A stretch of DNA of 64,000 bases from Phycisphaerales bacterium (GTDB taxonomy: Bacteria; Planctomycetota; Phycisphaerae; Phycisphaerales; SM1A02). Positions 52,873 through 62,499 of this stretch are shown piece after piece (position 1 is the stretch's first letter; each line of letters starts with the position of its first letter). The notes under the pieces were generated by a model, which was not told where the DNA came from, did no database searches, and saw nothing but the letters and a program-made list of their open reading frames with translations. The position numbers and the translations under genes were made by a program. Where the stretch lies: the NCBI GenBank assembly GCA_009691805.1, contig SIAK01000006.1, positions 1 to 64,000 of the forward strand. Direction: 5' to 3'.

Positions 52873-54246
52873 ATGATCACTCGAAACTCACGCCCATCGC
52901 GCTCCTTCTTCAGCCAGCTCTTGCTTGGATCTGTCTTGGCAGCGTGCGTCTCTGCATCCGCGCTCTCGGCGCCTCTCAGTTCCATGACTTCTGCGGCTCC
53001 GCCTGTTTCCGTGAAGCTGAAATCAGGTGCGCAGTTCAAGGGCGAGGTCGGCGAGCGCGTGCGCGTGAAGTGCATGCAAGGGGCAGCTGAAACAACGCTC
53101 GAAGGCACGATCGTGAAGGGCGATGCGAAGGTGCTCGTGCTCGCCGTCGACAAAAACGGCAAGACCAGCAACGTGACGATTCTTGCGTTTGATCTTCGTA
53201 GCATCGAATCGCTCGCGGCTGCAACGACAACTCCAACCGGCGGCAAGCCTGCTCCTTCGACCGCGGCTTCAGCTGATGCGAAGGGCTTGGCTCCGACAGC
53301 GACCTCAGCAACCGCGCGCGCGATTCCCAATATTTTCGTGCTCCCACTCGAAGGCACTGTCGGCATCGGAATGCGCCACGAAGAGATCGAGCAGATCGGC
53401 AAAGAAGCGGACAAGATGGGTCCTGGTCAGCTGATTGTTCTGCTCATTGATAGTCCTGGCGGACTCGTCATCGAAGGCGATCGCATTCACGAAACAATGA
53501 AGGAGCTGAAGAAGCGTCATCGCGTTGTTGCGTGGATCAAGCGCGCGATTTCTGCGGCGGCATTCACAAGCCTCCACTGCGATGAAATTTATTTCATGCG
53601 CGTTGGCGCGCTCGGTTCGATCACGATGTTTTCAGGACAAACCGCGATCTCCGGTAATGAGTTGGTGGCGTGGCTCGACAAGGTCGGCGAGGCGACGGAG
53701 ATTGGCGGACGCAGCGCGTACATCGGTCGCGCGATGGTGACGAATCCCGAACTCCTCAGCTACGACATTCCTGAAGGTTACACGCGCCAAGATACAGTTT
53801 TCTACAACACGATGCAGGGCAAGTACAAGCTCTCCAATGAGCTAGAAAACCTCACGTTCAACGCCGACAACGCCTGGCATTGCGGTTTCTCGGATGGCAC
53901 TGCGGACACGGTTGAAGAACTCGCCGTGTGCTTGCAGCTGACCGAGTGGAAAGAGGCGAGCGATGTGGGTCGCAAGATCCACGAGAACTGGCAGAAGCTC
54001 TTGAAGGATTGCGTCGAGCAGAAGACGAAGTTGCTCGCAGATCTCGAGAATCCCGCAGGTTCGGATGATGCCGCGATGTTGGGTGCTCGCATCAAGGCGC
54101 TCACCGAACTCATCCGTTGGTATGACCGCTGCAAGCCGGGCATGGTCTATGAAGCACCAAACCTTCCCGAAGATGTCGATCTGCTGAAGAAGCAACTCGC
54201 CGAGTTCAAGAAGGCGCTCGGTCAGATGAAAAAGCGCGGAGCGTGA
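52873..54246 (+). CDS. Secreted ClpP-fold serine protease-like protein
   Basis: 457 residues from the ATG at 52873. The signal peptide (about 1-33) ends near S-A-L-S-A. A small beta domain follows (V-K-L-K-S-G-A-Q-F-K-G-E-V), then an Ala/Thr-rich linker, then the ClpP/NfeD-like domain: I-F-V-L-P-L-E-G-T-V-G-I-G, L-L-I-D-S-P-G-G-L-V-I-E-G-D, and the candidate nucleophile Ser in R-A-I-S-A-A-A-F-T-S-L. The loop V-G-A-L-G-S-I-T follows as in NfeD-type proteases. The C-terminal 120 residues are helical, with a basic end. It probably acts in the periplasm or outer envelope. The NfeD membrane half is absent. Confidence 0.75.
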   Translation: MITRNSRPSRSFFSQLLLGSVLAACVSASALSAPLSSMTSAAPPVSVKLKSGAQFKGEVGERVRVKCMQGAAETTLEGTIVKGDAKVLVLAVDKNGKTSNVTILAFDLRSIESLAAATTTPTGGKPAPSTAASADAKGLAPTATSATARAIPNIFVLPLEGTVGIGMRHEEIEQIGKEADKMGPGQLIVLLIDSPGGLVIEGDRIHETMKELKKRHRVVAWIKRAISAAAFTSLHCDEIYFMRVGALGSITMFSGQTAISGNELVAWLDKVGEATEIGGRSAYIGRAMVTNPELLSYDIPEGYTRQDTVFYNTMQGKYKLSNELENLTFNADNAWHCGFSDGTADTVEELAVCLQLTEWKEASDVGRKIHENWQKLLKDCVEQKTKLLADLENPAGSDDAAMLGARIKALTELIRWYDRCKPGMVYEAPNLPEDVDLLKKQLAEFKKALGQMKKRGA

Positions 54247-54753
54247 GATTGAGATTGATTGCGTGGGCGTCACCGCTCCTGGGCTGATCGAGGCGGTTGG
54301 AGCGCGCATGCCGGTTTCCGGCCGCAGCGCGGGTGAATGCCACTGCTCGCTTTCGAATCGCACACGATTGGTGGAATCTCGACACCTTAGTTTGTGCGTA
54401 CAAAGAAAGTTTCCGTTCCCTTGTCGTCGTTTTGCCGACGGAATCGAGCGGTCGAACACGCTATCAGAGGATCTGAGTTTCCGACTTTGAGGAGTGAGGA
54501 CAATTCAGTCGGAGAGGCGACGAGTGTGTCCGGATTTCTAGAGCAAAATGCGCAATAGCCAACAGCGATTGAGCGCTCGAGGAGCGCGAATTCCGCGGCA
54601 AGGGAATTGAATGTGGCGCAGTCCTGATTGTTTCCAAGCCATTTGATTGCGGTGAACTGCGAAAACAGGTGTCAGACCTGTTGCAGAGCGCGTAGCCATT
54701 CGAGTGGCGGCGAGCGAAACGCCACCTTGCAGGACGGCGGCGATCATTGCAAG
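54247..54753. other. 507-bp gap without a recognised gene
   Basis: No frame gives a convincing protein. Short palindromes are present, for example ACAGGT/ACCTGT (54665-54681) and GTGGCG/CGCCAC near 54703-54724, the second just before the membrane-protein gene. The stretch is AT-richer in parts (54360-54430). It may hold the promoter and leader of the membrane-protein gene. Confidence 0.45.
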
Positions 54754-55392
54754 ATGCACGCTATGCATGATCCCTCAGACATCTCGCCGAGTCAGCCATA
54801 CGTCGTCACCAACGAATCCGGCGACGCGATTCCCGCGAAGTCGACCTGGCCCATGGTGGTTGGCTCAATATGCGTTGCTTACGGAGTCCTTGGCATGTGT
54901 TTGCAGGGCGGTTCTGTGCTCTTCACGAATTTCGGCGGGCAGTTGATGCAGGCACAAGGGATCGATTTCCACATGCCGAGCGAGATGGCGCTTGCGATGA
55001 ATGTGCAAGCCTCGATTCTTCTGCCGCTTGGAATTGTGCTCGCAATCGGCGGCGCGATGCTATTGATGCGTCGAAAACTGGGCGCGAAACTTGTTCTCGT
55101 CTGGGCAGCTGCGCGCATCCTCATGGCGATCGTCGGATTGGCATGGGGGATGATGACACTCGATGTGAGCGTCGATTACTCGCGGGAGATCTTGGAGTCG
55201 ATGGCGAGCTCGTCGAACCCTGCGATCGCGAAAGCGGCGCAAGCCGATCTCGATAACTTCGACGTGGCTTCCGTGCGCAGCGATGGCATTCGCAACCTCG
55301 TGCTCGTCACGCTTGGCATGTCGATCATGCCTTGCGTCATCGGCTTTCTGCTGACGACGAAAAAGCGCGCTGCTGAAGTGCAATCTTGGTGA
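54754..55392 (+). CDS. Small integral membrane protein of unknown function
   Basis: 212 residues from the ATG at 54754 (a second ATG at 54763 is possible). Four hydrophobic segments: about 31-55 (P-M-V-V-G-S-I-C-V-A-Y-G-V-L-G), 85-105 (I-L-L-P-L-G-I-V-L-A-I-G-G-A-M-L-L), 113-130 and 183-202 (M-S-I-M-P-C-V-I-G-F-L-L). A polar loop lies between the third and fourth. I do not recognise the family. It is a stand-alone gene that converges on the ABC permease gene. Confidence 0.7.
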   Translation: MHAMHDPSDISPSQPYVVTNESGDAIPAKSTWPMVVGSICVAYGVLGMCLQGGSVLFTNFGGQLMQAQGIDFHMPSEMALAMNVQASILLPLGIVLAIGGAMLLMRRKLGAKLVLVWAAARILMAIVGLAWGMMTLDVSVDYSREILESMASSSNPAIAKAAQADLDNFDVASVRSDGIRNLVLVTLGMSIMPCVIGFLLTTKKRAAEVQSW

Positions 55393-55410
55393 ACGCGCAT
55401 CGCATGTGCG

Positions 55411-56442
55411 TTACCCAACTTCGCGGCGTTGGAAGAGCGCCGTTGCGAGCGCGAGCAATCCGATCACGAGGAGCGCGGAGTACGGCACTGCGTAGAGGAT
55501 GTAATCCAACGGGATCGATTTCTTCTGCGTGAGCGCGTCGGTCGTCCAGAAGATCTGGAAATTTGGGACGATCGACGAGAGCGTCTCGCAGGTCCAGTAG
55601 AGCATGCGATCTTGCAGTGGCGGCGTGACGTCGCCGAGACGCGCAAACTCATCTGCGAGTCGCGCAGTCGTGCGTCCAAAGAACCAATCTGAAAGTAGCC
55701 CGAGTAAGAGCGTGCCCAGCACGACGCTGAGCGTGAGCACGTGTCCTAGCCGCGTACTCGCCGCGATCGCAACCGCGTTCAGCACCATCGTGGCGAGCGC
55801 GAGGAGTCCGAGGGACTTCCAGATTTCGCCTTCAAATTGCGTACTTGCGGGGACGGATGCCCACTCAGCGTCAAAGAAAAGCGAGCCGACGTACGCGAGC
55901 AGGAGCAGGGGGATCGCGATCGTGATGCAACTTGCAGCGAAATTCTTTCCGTACAGAAAGTTCATCCATGCGCCGACAACAACACTCACCAAGATCGCGC
56001 TTCCGCCGAGGATGAGTACGGGCAGGTGAAACGGCGTGCGGACTGTTTGCATCGTGCCATGCACTTCGACGAGCATGAACACCAGCGCAAGCACGGCCAG
56101 CGAAACGAGCATCGTGATCGAGACACCGATGTACTTTCCTACGACAAAAACGGGGCGCGGCACGGGCTTGGAAATCACAGTCAACACCGTGCGGTTTTCA
56201 ATCTCGCGGGAGATCGCATTTGTCGCAATGAACGCTGCGAGCAGGGCTGTCGAGATGAACACCGTCGACAGTCCGAGGTCGACAAACATGCGCTGATCAT
56301 CTTGCATCGTCCAACCCGCGAACGGATTACTCATGATGGTGAGCATGATCCCCAGCGTGAGGATGACGAGTACGACAGGTTGCCGCACACTCTCAAGGTA
56401 CGTGTTGCGCGCGATCGCCCAAAGTTGCTCAAAGGTTGCCAT
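55411..56442 (-). CDS. ABC-2-type permease
   Basis: 343 residues from the ATG at 56442. It begins with the amphipathic start A-I-A-R-N-T-Y-L-E-S-V-R-Q-P of ABC-2 permeases, followed by about six membrane helices. The cytoplasmic coupling motif R-E-I-E-N-R-T-V-L-T-V-I-S-K-P-V-P-R is near residue 88 and resembles that of the truncated permease at the right end of the window (E-I-R-D-R-Q-A-W-L-T-M-V-K-P-I-S-R). It diverges from the SPFH operon across a 204-bp gap. No ATPase lies next to it on its own strand, so it may use the ATPase of the divergent operon. Confidence 0.82.
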   Translation of the reverse strand: MATFEQLWAIARNTYLESVRQPVVLVILTLGIMLTIMSNPFAGWTMQDDQRMFVDLGLSTVFISTALLAAFIATNAISREIENRTVLTVISKPVPRPVFVVGKYIGVSITMLVSLAVLALVFMLVEVHGTMQTVRTPFHLPVLILGGSAILVSVVVGAWMNFLYGKNFAASCITIAIPLLLLAYVGSLFFDAEWASVPASTQFEGEIWKSLGLLALATMVLNAVAIAASTRLGHVLTLSVVLGTLLLGLLSDWFFGRTTARLADEFARLGDVTPPLQDRMLYWTCETLSSIVPNFQIFWTTDALTQKKSIPLDYILYAVPYSALLVIGLLALATALFQRREVG

Positions 56443-56646
56443 AGAAGAAGGTCGCTTGTGAAAGGGAACACCGTGCGGGCGCAACCCATAACGGCGGCTT
56501 TACCTTACAGTATCCAACGGCTTCCCTAAAGGTGCACCCGCGCGGTGGGGAGCCGAATGGGTCGCCCCGTTTGCCCATTTCTTCAGGCGACTCCGAAGTT
56601 CTGCAGTCATCACTTTCCGTCCGACACGAGAAACGCTTCCTCAGCG

Positions 56647-58773
56647 ATGAGAACTGACCATCACGCGTATCAACAGGCGACGCGCGTCGCGGGCTACGGA
56701 CTGCTTGGGCAGACCGTCCTTGGATTTGGATTGCTCCTCTGGGGTTGGTTGAGTGAGGTCACCATCCTCACGACGATCGCCACTTGGATGATTCCTGGAA
56801 TCCTTGCGTGGCTCGCGCTCGTCATTGTCTTTCATCAACACCGACTCGAGCGCCTCGAAGCACTCGAACTCGATGACGCGCCTTCGATCGGCGAAGACGG
56901 TCGGCTCTTCAGCGCTGACGACGCGCGCATCGCTGCCAAGCGCTTGAAGTGGATGCACGCGTGGCTCATGCCGATTGCGAGCGTGCTCTACGCCTTACTG
57001 CTCGTCGGATTTGGTTTGTACACGCTGCGCTGGTTTGGCAAACTCGACGACGCGAACGCGGATGTTGGGAAGTTCAACACTGGCGACGCGCTGGGTTGGC
57101 AACTCGCAGCAACGATGGGCCTCGCGGTGCTCGCGTTTATCTTCTCGCGATGGGTCGCTGGCATGGCGGTGCATTCCGCGTGGGCGAACTTGCGTGGCGG
57201 CGCGGGCATCATGGTCGGCAACGCGCTCACCCTGCTTGCCGCAGCAGTGGGTGCCGTGTTGGCGATGCTCGAAAAGCCAACGTTTCTCGAAGGAATCTGC
57301 CAGGGCATCGCGATCTTCATGATCGCGGTTGCGGTTGAGACTGTGTTTGGATTGATACTGAATCTCTATCGGCCACGCCGTGCGAACGAAGTTCCACGGG
57401 CGGCGTTTGATTCGCGCGTGCTCTCGTTGTTTGCCGCACCTGATTCGATTGTGCGATCGATTAACGAAGCGGTGAACTACCAATTCGGTTTCGAGATTTC
57501 GAGTTCGTGGGGCTACCAGCTCCTCCTTCGCAATGCAGTGCGGCTCGGCGTGTTTGGCGTCGTCGTCATCCTCGCGCTGACAACGCTCGTCATCGTTGGA
57601 CCTGGTGAGCAAGCGATGCGGCTGCGCTTCGGTGCGATTGTTGGCAATGTGCTCCAAGGTGAGCCGATGTTCAAACTTCCGTGGCCGATTGACACTGCGA
57701 TCATCGACGATGTGTCCCGCGTGCGCGAGTTGCCGCTTGGCATCCCGACGCGTCGCTCGGGTGGAACGGAACTGTGGTCAGCCAAGGGTGGTGACGACTC
57801 TTTCACCAACGTGTTCCTTGTTGCTGCGGGCACGCAGTCCGCAGTTGTTGAAGACAATGTTCGTTCGGGTGGCGTTGTGGATTTGTTCGGCGGCGGTCGC
57901 AACGTCAACGCGATTGCAGATGAGTTCGCGGTCGTGGAGGTGGAGATTGTTCTGCAGTATCGCGTCCGTGACCGTGAACTCGACAAGTGGCTGAACTTCA
58001 CGAGCGATACACGCAGTCGTCGAAGTTCGCTCGATATGCGAAGCCGCACATTGCGCGCGATTGCGATGCGCGAAGCGACGCAGTTCCTCTCAACGAAACC
58101 ACTCGAGGAAGTCTTTTCGCCGCAAGGTCAATCTTTGCTCGCGGGACTCTCCGAGCGCGTGCAACGAGCCTTCGATGACCACCAAACAGGCGTAGAGCTT
58201 GTCGGCGTTGCGATTCCGCAGTTACGCCCGCCGTTGTCGACGGGTGATTACGCAGGACGATTCGAGGAGCTCTCGGTTTCTGCGCAGAACGCACGTCGCA
58301 TGGTCGAGTCCGCGCGCAGTACTGTGAACACGACGATGTCGTTGCTCATCGGTGACGCTGCACGCGCGGCGGAGATTGTGAAAGCGATCGAAGAACTCCG
58401 GGAATCCGAGCGCGCGTCCGCGGATCCCCAAGCCACGGCGCTCATGCGCGCGAAGGTTGAAACGATGTTGCTGGACGCACGCGCGCAGACCGCGAGTGTC
58501 ATTAGCTCGGCGCGCGCGAAACGCTGGGAGTTGCTGATGGATGCGAAGCGGCAGGCCGCGGAGGTCCTTGGTCAAAGTGCATCGTGGGCTGTTTCGCCTG
58601 AGCTGTATGAGCAACGTCGCACGATGGAAGCGCTTGCGGAAGCGCTCGCGATGGTGCGTGTGAAGTACATCATCGGCATCGACCCCGACCGCGTGCGCGT
58701 CGATGCGGAGATGAAGGAAGCGGCATCGGGCCTCAACCTTGCGGATTACATGGAGAAAAAGACGCTCGAGTAA
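56647..58773 (+). CDS. Polytopic SPFH (HflK-like) protein
   Basis: 708 residues from the ATG at 56647. Unlike normal HflK, which has one membrane helix, this one starts with about six hydrophobic segments (roughly 12-60, 108-128, 155-178, 190-235) before a last helix near 298-318. The SPFH/band 7 domain follows (V-G-P-G-E-Q-A-M-R-L-R-F-G, then G-E-P-M-F-K-L-P-W-P-I-D), with an inserted loop before the second strand set. A long coiled coil (about 530-640) ends the protein. SPFH proteins form large ring assemblies in membranes that organise proteases or transporters. It is the first of three such genes in one operon. Confidence 0.82.
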   Translation: MRTDHHAYQQATRVAGYGLLGQTVLGFGLLLWGWLSEVTILTTIATWMIPGILAWLALVIVFHQHRLERLEALELDDAPSIGEDGRLFSADDARIAAKRLKWMHAWLMPIASVLYALLLVGFGLYTLRWFGKLDDANADVGKFNTGDALGWQLAATMGLAVLAFIFSRWVAGMAVHSAWANLRGGAGIMVGNALTLLAAAVGAVLAMLEKPTFLEGICQGIAIFMIAVAVETVFGLILNLYRPRRANEVPRAAFDSRVLSLFAAPDSIVRSINEAVNYQFGFEISSSWGYQLLLRNAVRLGVFGVVVILALTTLVIVGPGEQAMRLRFGAIVGNVLQGEPMFKLPWPIDTAIIDDVSRVRELPLGIPTRRSGGTELWSAKGGDDSFTNVFLVAAGTQSAVVEDNVRSGGVVDLFGGGRNVNAIADEFAVVEVEIVLQYRVRDRELDKWLNFTSDTRSRRSSLDMRSRTLRAIAMREATQFLSTKPLEEVFSPQGQSLLAGLSERVQRAFDDHQTGVELVGVAIPQLRPPLSTGDYAGRFEELSVSAQNARRMVESARSTVNTTMSLLIGDAARAAEIVKAIEELRESERASADPQATALMRAKVETMLLDARAQTASVISSARAKRWELLMDAKRQAAEVLGQSASWAVSPELYEQRRTMEALAEALAMVRVKYIIGIDPDRVRVDAEMKEAASGLNLADYMEKKTLE

Positions 58774-58824
58774 TCCTCGGGCAATGCTGAGACGCGGTGG
58801 CTGCAGCGCCGCACACTTCGCTGG

Positions 58825-59793
58825 ATGACTGCCATGAAGAATAAGGCCACACTTCTCGTCGGATTCGCCGCACTCCTCGTTGGTGTGTTGCTGCTCTACA
58901 GCGCGACCTACACGGTGCGTTTCAATGAGTTTGCTATTCGCACCCGCATCGACGGCGACTCCCAAGTCGTGCGCGAAGCGGGGTTGCACTTCAAGCTGCC
59001 CTTCGTGTTTGCTTCGGTGACGAAGTTTGACAAGCGATTGCAGTTGGTGGAAAGCCCGCTCAAGACAGTGCAAACCAAAGATGGTCAACAACTTCTCGTG
59101 CAGGCATACCTGCTGTGGAAGGTCGGCGACGGCGACGATAAGGCGCTCGCGTTTTTCACGAGCTACGGTGGAAGCCTCGAGCAGGCGTCCGCGCAACTTG
59201 CGAGCGCGCTCGATGGCGCAATCAGTGAAGTGGGCGGGTTCCGTTTCGATCAGCTCGTCGGTCCGCAGAGTCAACTCGTCGATGCAGAAGCTCGCATTCT
59301 CGCGGGCGTGCAAGGATCAGGCAAAGTTGGCGTCGATCCAGTGCGCGTGGGTATTTCGCAAGTCGTGCTTCCTCCGAAGACGACCATCTCCGTGCTGAGT
59401 CGCATGGCAGAGGTGCAGAACACACTCGCGAAACTTGAAGAAGCGCGCGGCAGTAGCGAAGCGTCCGCGATCACCAGTCAGGCAACGAGCCAAGCGGATC
59501 TCATTCGACACTTCGCAGAGCAATGGGCTGCGCGCATCGAAGCGCGCGGCAATGAAGAGGCTGCTGCAAGTTACGAAGAGATGAAGAAGCACGCGGATCT
59601 CGCGGTGTTTCTCGCATGGCTTGATGCGATGAAGGCTGGTCTCCGTGGATCGACGACCTTCGTCACCGATACGACGAAGGCGCCGTTCCATCTGTTGGAT
59701 CTTGATTCCGCGACAGATGCGAAGGGGATTCCCACGCCGATATCAGAGACCGCGCACGCAGAAGCAACCGCTGCAGGAAAGGGCATGCCCTAA
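58825..59793 (+). CDS. SPFH (HflC-like) protein
   Basis: 322 residues, or 319 from a second ATG at 58834. One membrane helix (about 10-28) precedes an SPFH domain: R-F-N-E-F-A-I-R-T-R, then G-L-H-F-K-L-P-F-V and P-L-K-T-V-Q-T-K-D-G-Q, which match HflC. The helical region (about 190-260) is shorter than in the partner proteins. HflC normally pairs with HflK to enclose FtsH; no ftsH gene is in the window. It starts 51 bp after the first SPFH gene and its stop directly abuts the next start. Confidence 0.88.
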   Translation: MTAMKNKATLLVGFAALLVGVLLLYSATYTVRFNEFAIRTRIDGDSQVVREAGLHFKLPFVFASVTKFDKRLQLVESPLKTVQTKDGQQLLVQAYLLWKVGDGDDKALAFFTSYGGSLEQASAQLASALDGAISEVGGFRFDQLVGPQSQLVDAEARILAGVQGSGKVGVDPVRVGISQVVLPPKTTISVLSRMAEVQNTLAKLEEARGSSEASAITSQATSQADLIRHFAEQWAARIEARGNEEAAASYEEMKKHADLAVFLAWLDAMKAGLRGSTTFVTDTTKAPFHLLDLDSATDAKGIPTPISETAHAEATAAGKGMP

Positions 59794-61230
59794 ATGGCAG
59801 TCACAAATGCAGATGGTTCGCAGGAACCGCGGCCTCTCGAGGTTGAAGAAGCTCCCCGTCGCGCCGCGAGTGCCGTGCTTGGGAGTGGCACGAACGCGAG
59901 TGCGGATGGCGACATGCGCGACGCGCTTGACCCTGCGAATCAATCGCTCGGCGAAGCGCTCAAACTTTCCTATCGCATCCTGCAGCTTGGTGTACTCGCG
60001 CTCGTCGTGACGTTTCTCTTCTCAGGCTTTCAACAAGTGGAAGAGGGATTCACCGGCGTCAAGACGCTGTTTGGAAGGATCGAAGGCGAAGGCATGGATC
60101 GGCAACTCGAGCCTGGTCTCCACGCGACATGGCCGTACCCCGTGGGCGATGTCGTTTCGGTGGAAGCGCGCAGGACGGTCCGCCTTGATCATGAGTTCTG
60201 GCCTGTTGTAAAGCCGAATCTGAGGACGATCGAAGAGCAGATCGAAAGCGCGACGCTGACAGACCCACTGCGACCGGGGGCGGATGGTTCGCTCTTGACG
60301 CGCGATGGAGACCTTGCGCACGCGAAGATTGAAGCGAGTTACGTTGTCGATGATGTGGTGGAATTGCTCGAGGTCGCCGACCGCGCGCGCATGGACGACA
60401 TCGTCAAGCACGTGCTCATGCAAGCGACGGTGGAAGCAGCGGGCGCACTCACGCTCGCAGAACTCGTCGATGCCCAACGCGATTTTCTCGCAGAGCCCGT
60501 GCGCACGCATGCGAATGCTTTGCTTCAAGGCATGCACTTGGGCGTGAGTATCGTCGAGGCGAAAGCGTCTGAGCGCAGTTACCCATTTGCGGTGCGCAAT
60601 CGATTCTTGGAAGCGCAAACGATGCGCGAAAATGTGAAGGCAGGGGTGGAACGCGCGCGCCAACAAGCAGCGACACAGTTGACTTCCATTGCAGGCGAGA
60701 AGGCGTACGCCGATCTCGTGCGACTCGTTGCCGAGTATGACTCCGCACTGACCGCGCAAGATGGTGCGAAGGCAGACGCGACGCTGCTGGCGATCGGTGC
60801 TCGCTTTGAAGCGACTGATATCGGTGGCGAAGCGGCGATGATCATCAATCGCGCGAAGGCATCGCAAGGCGCGCTCGAAGGCAAACTCACGCGCGAATTG
60901 CGACGATTGCAGGGACTTGCACCCGCGTTTGCAGAGAACCCCAGACAAGTCGTTCGCCAACTTTGGCTTGCTGCGGTACGCGATGTGTTGAGTCAACCAT
61001 ACGCGGAAGTTTTCTCCGTTCCGCCGTCGCTGGCGGATTTCAGTTTGCACATCACCAGTAGTGAGAAGCTCATGCAGCAACGCCGTGATGCGCAACTCGA
61101 ATCGGACAAGCAGGCCGCCGAGATGCAGGGGTTTGGCAACGGGCAGTTCAATCCGAGCGGTCGCCAAATCATGATCGATCAAGCAGGTCGTCGACTTGAA
61201 CGCGACGCCTCGAAGGGTTTCTCGCGTTGA
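59794..61230 (+). CDS. SPFH (HflK-like) protein
   Basis: 478 residues, beginning immediately after the stop of the previous gene. A polar N-terminal stretch (1-60), one membrane helix (about 65-85, L-G-V-L-A-L-V-V-T-F-L-F), then an SPFH domain starting Q-V-E-E-G-F-T-G-V-K-T-L-F-G with L-E-P-G-L-H-A-T-W-P-Y-P-V. A long charged helical region runs from about 275 to 370. Order and type (HflK-like, HflC-like, HflK-like) suggest a hetero-oligomer of three different SPFH subunits. Its product would work in the inner membrane with the ABC genes next door. Confidence 0.88.
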   Translation: MAVTNADGSQEPRPLEVEEAPRRAASAVLGSGTNASADGDMRDALDPANQSLGEALKLSYRILQLGVLALVVTFLFSGFQQVEEGFTGVKTLFGRIEGEGMDRQLEPGLHATWPYPVGDVVSVEARRTVRLDHEFWPVVKPNLRTIEEQIESATLTDPLRPGADGSLLTRDGDLAHAKIEASYVVDDVVELLEVADRARMDDIVKHVLMQATVEAAGALTLAELVDAQRDFLAEPVRTHANALLQGMHLGVSIVEAKASERSYPFAVRNRFLEAQTMRENVKAGVERARQQAATQLTSIAGEKAYADLVRLVAEYDSALTAQDGAKADATLLAIGARFEATDIGGEAAMIINRAKASQGALEGKLTRELRRLQGLAPAFAENPRQVVRQLWLAAVRDVLSQPYAEVFSVPPSLADFSLHITSSEKLMQQRRDAQLESDKQAAEMQGFGNGQFNPSGRQIMIDQAGRRLERDASKGFSR

Positions 61231-61254
61231 TGTGTCGTCGAAGTGTGCCCTCGC

Positions 61255-62499
61255 ATGCAAGCCGGAGTTTCTGCTGTGCAAGAATCTGATCTCATCGTCG
61301 AAGCCGTTGGCCTCGAAAAAACATTCACCGACTTCTGGATGCGAGCGCGCGCGCGCGCTGTCGATGGCATCAACTTCGAGATCCATCGCCATGAGATCTT
61401 TGGGCTGCTCGGTCCCAACGGCAGCGGGAAGAGCACGACGATTAAGATGATCCTCGGACTGCTGCGCAAGTCGCGCGGTCGATTGCTTGTCTTTGGACGC
61501 GATCCTTCGGACACCGCTGTGAAGGCGAAGATTGGATACCTCCCTGAGGAGACGTATCTCTATCGCTTCCTCAATCCAGTCGAAACGCTTGATTACTACG
61601 GAAAATTGTTCGGACTCGATCGACGCACACGTCGTCGTCGCACGGATGAATTGCTCGACATGGTGGGACTCACGCAGGTCGCGCATCGACCGATGGGCGA
61701 GTTCTCCAAAGGCATGGCGCGTCGACTTGGTCTCGCGCAAGCACTCGTCAACGATCCTGAGCTTTTGATTCTGGATGAACCAACCAGCGGGCTCGATCCG
61801 CTCGGCACCAAGCAAGTGAAGGATCTCTTGCTTGAGCTCGGTCGACGCGGCAAGACGATCTTGCTCTCGTCGCACCTGCTTGCGGATGTCGAGGATGTCT
61901 GCCATCGCATGGTGATTCTCTATGGTGGTCGGGTGCGCGCGGAAGGCACGGGTGAAGCGCTGCTCGCCGATACATCGCACACCGTCTTGCGCACGCAACG
62001 CTTGAAGCCCGAAACGATTCAGGCGATTGATACGTTGTTGCACGAGCGTGAGGGTCTCTCGCTCGAGAGCGTGCAGGCACCGCGACAAACACTCGAAGCA
62101 CTCTTCCTTGAAATCGTCGAGAAGGCTCGGCTCGAGCAGACCGACACTTCGGGCGCGCGTTCGGGTGGAAACATTGCATCGTTCCTTCGAGATGAAACTG
62201 CCGATGGTTCCGCTGTCGTCGATGCGCTCGTGCGTACTCCTTCGGTTTCATCGACTGTACGAGACGTCGTGACGAAGTCGTCTGTCGCCGCGGCGACCGC
62301 TGCAGCACAAGATGATGTTCTTCGCGCGCTCGTCGAGCCGCAGACGACTGCGCCTGCGAAGACTTCCGCGAGTTCGAGTAGTGCCGCGCCGACCTCTGCG
62401 GCGTCCAACCCATCGAGCGCGAACGTCGACCGTTCTTTGATTGATGGATTGCTTGGCGGATCGACGAATGCGCCAGCATCAGGAGAGAAGGACGCGTGA
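61255..62499 (+). CDS. ABC exporter ATPase with long C-terminal tail
   Basis: 414 residues from the ATG at 61255. Walker A G-P-N-G-S-G-K-S-T is near residue 54, then the signature F-S-K-G-M-A-R-R-L-G and Walker B L-L-I-L-D-E-P-T-S-G-L-D-P. The first strand is followed by an unusual W-M-R-A-R-A-R-A-V-D-G-I insertion-like stretch. The last 130 residues after the ATPase fold are Ser/Ala/Thr-rich and likely disordered. It starts 24 bp after the last SPFH gene and overlaps the permease gene by 4 bases (GTGA), so all are one operon. Confidence 0.9.
   Translation: MQAGVSAVQESDLIVEAVGLEKTFTDFWMRARARAVDGINFEIHRHEIFGLLGPNGSGKSTTIKMILGLLRKSRGRLLVFGRDPSDTAVKAKIGYLPEETYLYRFLNPVETLDYYGKLFGLDRRTRRRRTDELLDMVGLTQVAHRPMGEFSKGMARRLGLAQALVNDPELLILDEPTSGLDPLGTKQVKDLLLELGRRGKTILLSSHLLADVEDVCHRMVILYGGRVRAEGTGEALLADTSHTVLRTQRLKPETIQAIDTLLHEREGLSLESVQAPRQTLEALFLEIVEKARLEQTDTSGARSGGNIASFLRDETADGSAVVDALVRTPSVSSTVRDVVTKSSVAAATAAAQDDVLRALVEPQTTAPAKTSASSSSAAPTSAASNPSSANVDRSLIDGLLGGSTNAPASGEKDA

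Noticed and set aside
60022-62088. A 688-codon minus-strand frame opposite the third SPFH gene and the ABC ATPase
   Set aside because: It spans two well-supported plus-strand genes and reads as an Arg/His-rich antisense shadow.
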